DNA of 35,488 nucleotides from Pseudarthrobacter sp. C4D7 (lineage in GTDB: Bacteria; Actinomycetota; Actinomycetes; Actinomycetales; Micrococcaceae), in assembly GCF_013359725.1 (NCBI RefSeq), contig NZ_JABFMW010000039.1, forward strand, positions 1-35,488. Direction: 5' to 3'. Of the stretch, positions 31,534 through 35,488 are shown one piece after another. The notes under the pieces are model-generated. The model had not been told where the DNA came from, searched no databases, and saw only the letters and a program-made list of their open reading frames with translations. Numbering within the stretch: the first letter of the stretch is position 1; the number at the start of each line of letters is the position of its first letter. The translations under genes and the position numbers were made by a program.

Positions 31534-32277
31534 GTGCTGACCACCGGGCTGGTGCTGGGCGCCGTCGTCATGGGGGCCGGGATGCAGCGCGTCACCGGCA
31601 TGGGCTTCGCGCTGGTGGCCGCGCCCTTCCTGGTCCTGCTCCTGGGCCCGGTGGAAGGCGTGGTGCTGGTGAACGTCTGCGGGGCCGTGACGGCGGGGGC
31701 CATTATCTTCCGCGTGGTCAAGGACATCGACTGGAAGCGGTACCTTCTGCTGGCGGCCTCGGCGCTGCTGGGCATCATCCCCGCGGCCATCCTGATCCGG
31801 CTCATTCCGGCACCCGTGCTGGAGATCTCCATCGGGGTGATCCTCGCCGTCGGGCTGACCGTCCTGCTGGTCCTGAAATCCGCCACGTTGCCGGAGCGGC
31901 GCCGGTACCTCTTCACCGCCGGCGGCCTTAGCGGATTCATGAACACGGCGGCGGGTGTGGGCGGGCCTGCCGTCAGCATGTACTCGATCGCCACCCGGTG
32001 GCAGCACAAGTCCTTCGCAGCCACCATGCAGCCGTACTTCTTCACCATCGGCACGTTCTCGCTGATCTCCAAGGCGATCACTGCGCCCGCGTCGTTTCCT
32101 GTGCTGCCGGCGGCCATGTGGCTTGCCGTCGCCGGTGCCTGCCTGGCAGGGCTGGTCCTCGGCGACCTGGCCGCCAAACACGTCCCTGCCCGCGCAGCAC
32201 AGCTCCTCCTGATCATCCTGGCCTACCTTGGAGCGGCCGCCACCATCATCCGCGGCGTCTCCGACGCCGTCGGCTGA
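31534..32277 (+). CDS. TauE/SafE-family anion exporter, probable sulfolactate exporter
   Basis: Predicted 247-residue membrane protein with about eight helices and the duplicated TauE/SafE layout: GMQRVTGMGFALVAAPFLVLLLGPVEGVVLVN in the first half and GGLSGFMNTAAGVGGPAVSMYS in the second. Family members export sulfite, sulfoacetate, sulfolactate or other sulfonates. The GTG begins directly after the dehydrogenase stop codon (TAAGTG) with no separate ribosome site, which indicates coupled translation with the enzyme that would make its substrate. Export of sulfolactate as the end product is therefore the favoured role. Confidence 0.85.
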   Translation: MLTTGLVLGAVVMGAGMQRVTGMGFALVAAPFLVLLLGPVEGVVLVNVCGAVTAGAIIFRVVKDIDWKRYLLLAASALLGIIPAAILIRLIPAPVLEISIGVILAVGLTVLLVLKSATLPERRRYLFTAGGLSGFMNTAAGVGGPAVSMYSIATRWQHKSFAATMQPYFFTIGTFSLISKAITAPASFPVLPAAMWLAVAGACLAGLVLGDLAAKHVPARAAQLLLIILAYLGAAATIIRGVSDAVG

Positions 32278-32320
32278 CCCGACATTTTCACCTGCACCCC
32301 TACCAGAAAGAGGACATGAC

Positions 32321-33574
32321 ATGACGTGGCTCGACAGCCCCGCCCACGCACGATGGCTCGAGGCGGAAACCGACCGGCTGATCCGCTTCGCCGAAGCTTC
32401 CAGGGTTCCCACGGGATTCGGCTGGCTGGACAACTACGGCAAGGTGTTTGCCGGGAAGCCCACCCACCTGTGGATCACCGCGCGGATGACCCACAGCTTT
32501 GCTGTGGCCGCCCTGATGGGGCGTCCCGGAGCGGCCACCATGGTGGACCACGGCATCGCTGCACTCAACGGCGCCCTGCACGACGACGAGTTCGGCGGCT
32601 GGTTTGCCGAGGTGGACGACGACGGCCCGGTGAACGACACCAAGTCCGGCTACCAGCACTCGTTCGTGCTCCTCGCCGCCGCCAGCGCCGTTGCCGCGGG
32701 GCGCCCGGGTGCCCGGGAACTGCTGGACGAGGCACTCCGGATCGCCGACACCAAGTTCTGGGACCACCAGGCCAACATGTGCTTCGACTCGTGGAACCGG
32801 GACTTCACCGAGACCGAGGCCTACCGCGGCGGGAACGCGAGCATGCACTCGGTGGAGGCCTACCTCATCGTGGCCGACGTCACCGGCGAGAACCGGTGGC
32901 TGGAACGGGCCCTGCACATCGCCGAGGTGCTCATCCACAACTTCGCGCGGAACAACAATTACCGGGTCTTCGAGCACTTCGATCCGGAGTGGACCCCGAT
33001 GCCCGAGTACAACACCGACGACAGGGCCAGCCAGTTCCGCGCCTACGGAGGTACTCCCGGCCACTGGGTTGAATGGGCCCGCCTGCTCCTCCACGTCCGG
33101 GCCGGGCTTGAGGCCAGGGGCATGGACGTTCCGGGCTGGCTGCTCGAGGACGCCCGGGGACTGTTCGACGCCGCCATCCGCGATGCGTGGGAACCGGACG
33201 GCCATCCCGGATTTGTGTACACGGTGGACTGGGAGGGCAAGCCGGTGGTCACCACCCGCATCCGGTGGGTACCCGCCGAGGCCATCGGCGGTGCAGCGGC
33301 CCTGTACATCGCCACCGGCGAGAAGAAGTACGCGGACTGGTACGAGCGGATCTGGGACCACGCCCGCGACTGGTTCATCGACTACGAGCACGGATCCTGG
33401 AAGCAGGAACTCGACGAGAACGGCAACGTCACCTCCACCGTCTGGTCTGGCAAGGCCGACATCTACCACCTGTGGCACTGCCTGGTGGTTCCCCGCCTCC
33501 CGCTGGCCCCCGGACTCGCCCCGGCGGTCGCAGCCGGGCTGCTCGACGCACGCATCAACGGAACCCCGGCATAG
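32321..33574 (+). CDS. AGE-family isomerase, probable sulfoquinovose isomerase (YihS type)
   Basis: Predicted 417-residue (alpha/alpha)6-barrel enzyme of the N-acylglucosamine-2-epimerase superfamily. Arg55 (ITARMTHSF), His176 (ASMHSVEAYL), His248 (GHWVEWARLLL) and His383 (DIYHLWH) fall at exactly the residue numbers I recall for the active site of E. coli/Salmonella YihS, where His248 and His383 are the acid-base pair. This makes an aldose-ketose isomerase, here sulfoquinovose to sulfofructose, much likelier than a GlcNAc epimerase. The start at 32321 has AGAGGA about 6-8 nt upstream; an earlier ATG at 32316 is out of frame and stops after two codons. It follows the exporter by 43 bp. Confidence 0.88.
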   Translation: MTWLDSPAHARWLEAETDRLIRFAEASRVPTGFGWLDNYGKVFAGKPTHLWITARMTHSFAVAALMGRPGAATMVDHGIAALNGALHDDEFGGWFAEVDDDGPVNDTKSGYQHSFVLLAAASAVAAGRPGARELLDEALRIADTKFWDHQANMCFDSWNRDFTETEAYRGGNASMHSVEAYLIVADVTGENRWLERALHIAEVLIHNFARNNNYRVFEHFDPEWTPMPEYNTDDRASQFRAYGGTPGHWVEWARLLLHVRAGLEARGMDVPGWLLEDARGLFDAAIRDAWEPDGHPGFVYTVDWEGKPVVTTRIRWVPAEAIGGAAALYIATGEKKYADWYERIWDHARDWFIDYEHGSWKQELDENGNVTSTVWSGKADIYHLWHCLVVPRLPLAPGLAPAVAAGLLDARINGTPA

Positions 33575-33587
33575 AAAGGACAGCACC

Positions 33588-33776
33588 ATGCCTGTTATCC
33601 CCTCCCCACAAGAATCCGTCCTGACCGTGACGGCCAGGGACACCCAGCCACTGCATCTGGACCTCCAGGCAGGCGCCCCGGCGTCCGTGCGCATCGACGT
33701 TCAGGGCATGTGCACCTGCCCGGCCGGGACCCGCCGCCAGGGTTCCTACACCGACACTGATTTCGGCGGACGGTAG
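33588..33776 (+). CDS. 62-residue microprotein at the end of the SQ operon
   Basis: A small frame 13 bp after the isomerase stop with a strong GAAAGGA ribosome site 6 nt before the ATG. The product has a hydrophobic/acidic N-terminal half (SVLTVTARDTQPLHLDLQ), a CTCPAGTRR segment with a Cys-x-Cys pair and a Thr/Asp/Gly-rich end. It has no signal peptide or membrane helix. I do not recognise it. It could be a genuine small protein of the operon, or the N-terminal remnant of a longer gene now cut short; the good ribosome site and codon bias favour translation. Confidence 0.55.
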   Translation: MPVIPSPQESVLTVTARDTQPLHLDLQAGAPASVRIDVQGMCTCPAGTRRQGSYTDTDFGGR

Positions 33777-33787
33777 CCCACTTCACA

Positions 33788-33808
33788 CCGGCCGCAAGGC
33801 GCGGCCGG
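33788..33808 (+). terminator. GC-rich hairpin after the microprotein
   Basis: CCGGCCGC and GCGGCCGG form a perfect 8-bp stem over a 5-nt loop, beginning 11 bp after the microprotein stop. No U run follows. Possible end of the SQ operon. Confidence 0.4.
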
Positions 33809-33840
33809 CGGCATCGGGAGAACGGCCCCGCAGGGGGAAT

Positions 33841-33874
33841 CGAAGGACGTGTCACGTCTGTGACACGTCCTTCG
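33841..33874. terminator. Perfect 15-bp hairpin, terminator or operator
   Basis: CGAAGGACGTGTCAC (33841-33855) pairs with GTGACACGTCCTTCG (33860-33874) over a GTCT loop. It lies between the SQ operon and the MFS gene. It has no U tract, so it may be a factor-assisted terminator, or a binding site for the regulator of the MFS gene, since a possible -10 (TAGATT, 33881-33886) is just downstream. Confidence 0.5.
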
Positions 33875-33938
33875 GTCCGGTAGATTTAAGGGAGGAATTG
33901 CAGGCGAGCCGAGCCGCGTTCCATCCCCCTTCCCTTGA

Positions 33939-35195
33939 ATGGACCACTCCCCCATGTCTTCCGCGATCCCAGCGCCGGAACCTGCCCGTTTTCCCTATGC
34001 CGCCATGGTGGTCCTGGCTACCATCGCCTTCACCGCCATCACCACCGAACTCCTCCCGTCCGGGCTGCTGCCGCAAATCAGCACGGGCCTGGACGTATCC
34101 GAACCCGTGGCCGGATACCTTGCCGCTGCCTACTCCGCCGTCATTGTGGTCACGGTGGTCCCGGCGGCACGGCTGCTGGGGAAGATCCCGCGGCATGCCC
34201 TGCTGGTAGGGCTGGTCCTGACCTTCGCGCTCAGCAACGCCCTGGTGGGCCTGGCGCCGGACTTCACGTCGGCGATGGTGGCGCGGCTGGTGGGCGGCCT
34301 GGCACACGGGCTGCTCTGGACCACCATGGCGCCATTCGTTTCGCGGGTAGTGCCCGCCGACAAAGTGGGCAAAGCCCTGGCCATCGTGTTCAGCGGCAAC
34401 AGCCTGGGCCTGGCCATCGGCGCACCGGTGGGCACGGCCCTGGGCGGGTTCCTTGGCTGGCGTGCCGCGTTCCTGGTGCTCGCCGGGTTCGGTGTGGTCC
34501 TGACGGTCCTTGCGTTCTGGCTGCTGCCCCGCGTCCAGCGCATTTCCAACGCAGCCCGGCCCTCGCTCCGCAAGGCGATCGGCCAACCCGGCGTGAAGTC
34601 CGTCGCGGTTGCCTGGCCGTTGCTGGTCCTGGCGCACTTCGCCCTGTTCACCTATATTGCACCCTTCATCCGCGAAGCCGACCTGCCTGACTACGCCACC
34701 AGCCTCTCCCTCACCGTGCTGGGCGGATCAGGCCTGCTGGGCATTTGGATTGCGGGACTCACCGTGGATTCGCGCCCCCGCCGTTCGCTGCTCATCACGA
34801 CGGCGGCCATCGCCGCATCGATGGCTTTCCTGCCCCTCGCAGTGGGGAACCTGGCCGTAGCCCTGGTCCTCATGACCGTCTGGGGCGCGGGCCTGGGCGC
34901 CATCGGCATCTACAACCAGTCCGCGATCCTCCGGGCCGGCGGGGAGTACAGCGAGGCCGCGAATGGGCTGACGGTACTGACCATCCAGCTGGGCATCACC
35001 ATCGGCGCACTCTACGGCTCGGCGGCCCTGGTGGTGGGTGGGCCGCTGCTGGTCCCGGCCGCAGCAGCAATTCCCGTGGTTGCCGCGTTCGTCATCACGC
35101 TCGCCGGGAAGAGGTACGCGTATCCTCCCGGGCCGCGGGAACGGATCTGGCTGGAACCCCGGCCGGTCACCGACAAGGTCAAGAACCCCGTGTGA
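33939..35195 (+). CDS. MFS transporter, DHA1 (AraJ/SotB-like) type
   Basis: Predicted 418-residue transporter with about 12 helices: FPYAAMVVLATIAFTAITTELLPSGLLPQIS in helix 1, RLVGGLAHGLLWTTMAPFVSRVVP and GNSLGLAIGAPVGTALGGFLGWRAAF in the mid part. The branch contains sugar-efflux and drug-efflux proteins. Two in-frame ATGs (33939, 33954) lack a close ribosome site; the strong AAGGGAGGA at about 33888 is 40 nt upstream and would serve a different start, so the 5' end is uncertain. It is separated from the SQ operon by two hairpins, so co-regulation is not shown. Confidence 0.85.
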   Translation: MDHSPMSSAIPAPEPARFPYAAMVVLATIAFTAITTELLPSGLLPQISTGLDVSEPVAGYLAAAYSAVIVVTVVPAARLLGKIPRHALLVGLVLTFALSNALVGLAPDFTSAMVARLVGGLAHGLLWTTMAPFVSRVVPADKVGKALAIVFSGNSLGLAIGAPVGTALGGFLGWRAAFLVLAGFGVVLTVLAFWLLPRVQRISNAARPSLRKAIGQPGVKSVAVAWPLLVLAHFALFTYIAPFIREADLPDYATSLSLTVLGGSGLLGIWIAGLTVDSRPRRSLLITTAAIAASMAFLPLAVGNLAVALVLMTVWGAGLGAIGIYNQSAILRAGGEYSEAANGLTVLTIQLGITIGALYGSAALVVGGPLLVPAAAAIPVVAAFVITLAGKRYAYPPGPRERIWLEPRPVTDKVKNPV

Positions 35196-35200
35196 TCCCT

Positions 35201-35264
35201 GCATCGATTGCTCCGTAAGTGCCGTTTTGGGCCCTCAAAACGACCGGTACGGAGCAATCGATGC
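35201..35264. repeat. Long two-level inverted repeat downstream of the MFS gene
   Basis: GCATCGATTGCTCCGTA (35201-35217) is perfectly repeated in inverse at 35248-35264. Nested inside, CGTTTTG (35223-35229) pairs with CAAAACG (35236-35242). It starts 6 bp after the MFS stop. It looks like a dispersed intergenic repeat or a strong terminator-like element; copy number in the genome would decide. Confidence 0.8.
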
Positions 35265-35376
35265 GGGGCCAGGGAAAGAACCTGCCGTTAACCTCCGCTC
35301 CAGCTGGCTGCCGCCCCGGCGCAACCTGGCCGCCCTAGCTGTAATTCCTACGGACGTTGTGAACAGCGTGGCGTGA

Positions 35377-35488
35377 TGTAGAGGGCGAGGGCCTCCGGTA
35401 TCGATTTGGGTTACCACACTCATATCGACGCCGGGAGGCCCTCGTGTCCTACGTTACCCATGCCAACGCCGACCTGACACCCAAGGCC
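35377..35488 (+). mobile_element. Left end of an IS481-type insertion sequence (truncated by window edge)
   Basis: The element seems to begin at TGTAGAGGGCGAGGGCCTCC (35377), with the 5'-TGT terminus usual for the family, followed by the start of a transposase gene at 35444. The right end and target duplication lie outside the window. An 11-bp inverted repeat (35386-35396 with 35434-35444) surrounds the ribosome site. Confidence 0.7.
35444..35488 (+). CDS. IS481-family transposase, N-terminal fragment
   Basis: Fifteen codons are visible before the window ends: GTG start with GGGAGG 5-6 nt upstream, reading MSYVTHANADLTPKA. This opening is familiar to me from actinobacterial IS481-family transposases, whose N-terminal helix-turn-helix follows. 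The remainder, including the DDE catalytic domain, lies outside the window. Confidence 0.65.
   Translation, partial: MSYVTHANADLTPKA

Noticed and set aside
33898..34209. A TTG-started frame right after the strong AAGGGAGGA site
   Set aside because: Pro/Arg/Ser-rich and out of frame with the MFS gene; spacing is good but no protein-like features.

Overview
The window is high-GC DNA with strong third-position G/C bias, purine-rich Shine-Dalgarno sites, many GTG starts and 1-4 bp gene overlaps. Protein families and wording match a soil actinobacterium of the Arthrobacter/Pseudarthrobacter group. This assignment is inferred from gene content; there is no rRNA or tRNA in the window.

Layout. 1-2632: two adjacent minus-strand genes for secreted or membrane proteins that both end in an excalibur Ca-binding-like domain, one with a PASTA domain and one with a DUF1524 HNH nuclease domain, followed by a 15-bp-stem terminator. 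2905-3297: a lone VOC/glyoxalase-fold gene. 3325-9915: a sugar locus. A minus-strand operon (Gfo/Idh/MocA oxidoreductase, DUF6807/PmoA-like protein, cupin, LacI repressor) diverges from a GH3 beta-glycosidase across a promoter region crowded with GAAACT/AGTTTC half-sites. 9938-16635: a minus-strand GH42 beta-galactosidase operon with an LplB/YtcP/lipoprotein-type ABC importer and a DUF624 (YesL-like) gene. Its promoter carries the same half-sites, so one LacI protein may control both loci. 16979-21957: assorted housekeeping-type genes (SOUL haem-binding, DUF3592, MarR plus MFS efflux pair with a tandem operator, small cupin, VOC, DUF1801, SRPBCC).

21989-33776 is the most interesting block: an apparently complete sulfoquinovose (SQ) catabolic island of the sulfo-EMP type. 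The plus strand carries, in order, a PfkB kinase, a YihT/LacD-like aldolase, an ABC importer (binding protein and two permeases), an aldehyde dehydrogenase, a TauE/SafE exporter, an AGE-family isomerase whose Arg55/His176/His248/His383 fall at the numbers I recall for E. coli YihS, and a 62-residue microprotein. Divergently, the minus strand carries a Gfo/Idh/MocA protein (candidate NAD-dependent sulfoquinovosidase, GH188/SqgA type), a DeoR repressor and a D-2-hydroxyacid dehydrogenase. A shared 16-bp palindrome lies between the divergent operons and again ahead of deoR. Inferred flow: SQ-glycoside import, hydrolysis to SQ, isomerisation to sulfofructose, phosphorylation, aldol cleavage to DHAP and sulfolactaldehyde, oxidation to sulfolactate, and export.

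33939-35195 is an MFS transporter gene followed by a long perfect inverted repeat. The window ends inside the left end of an IS481-type insertion sequence (from about 35377).
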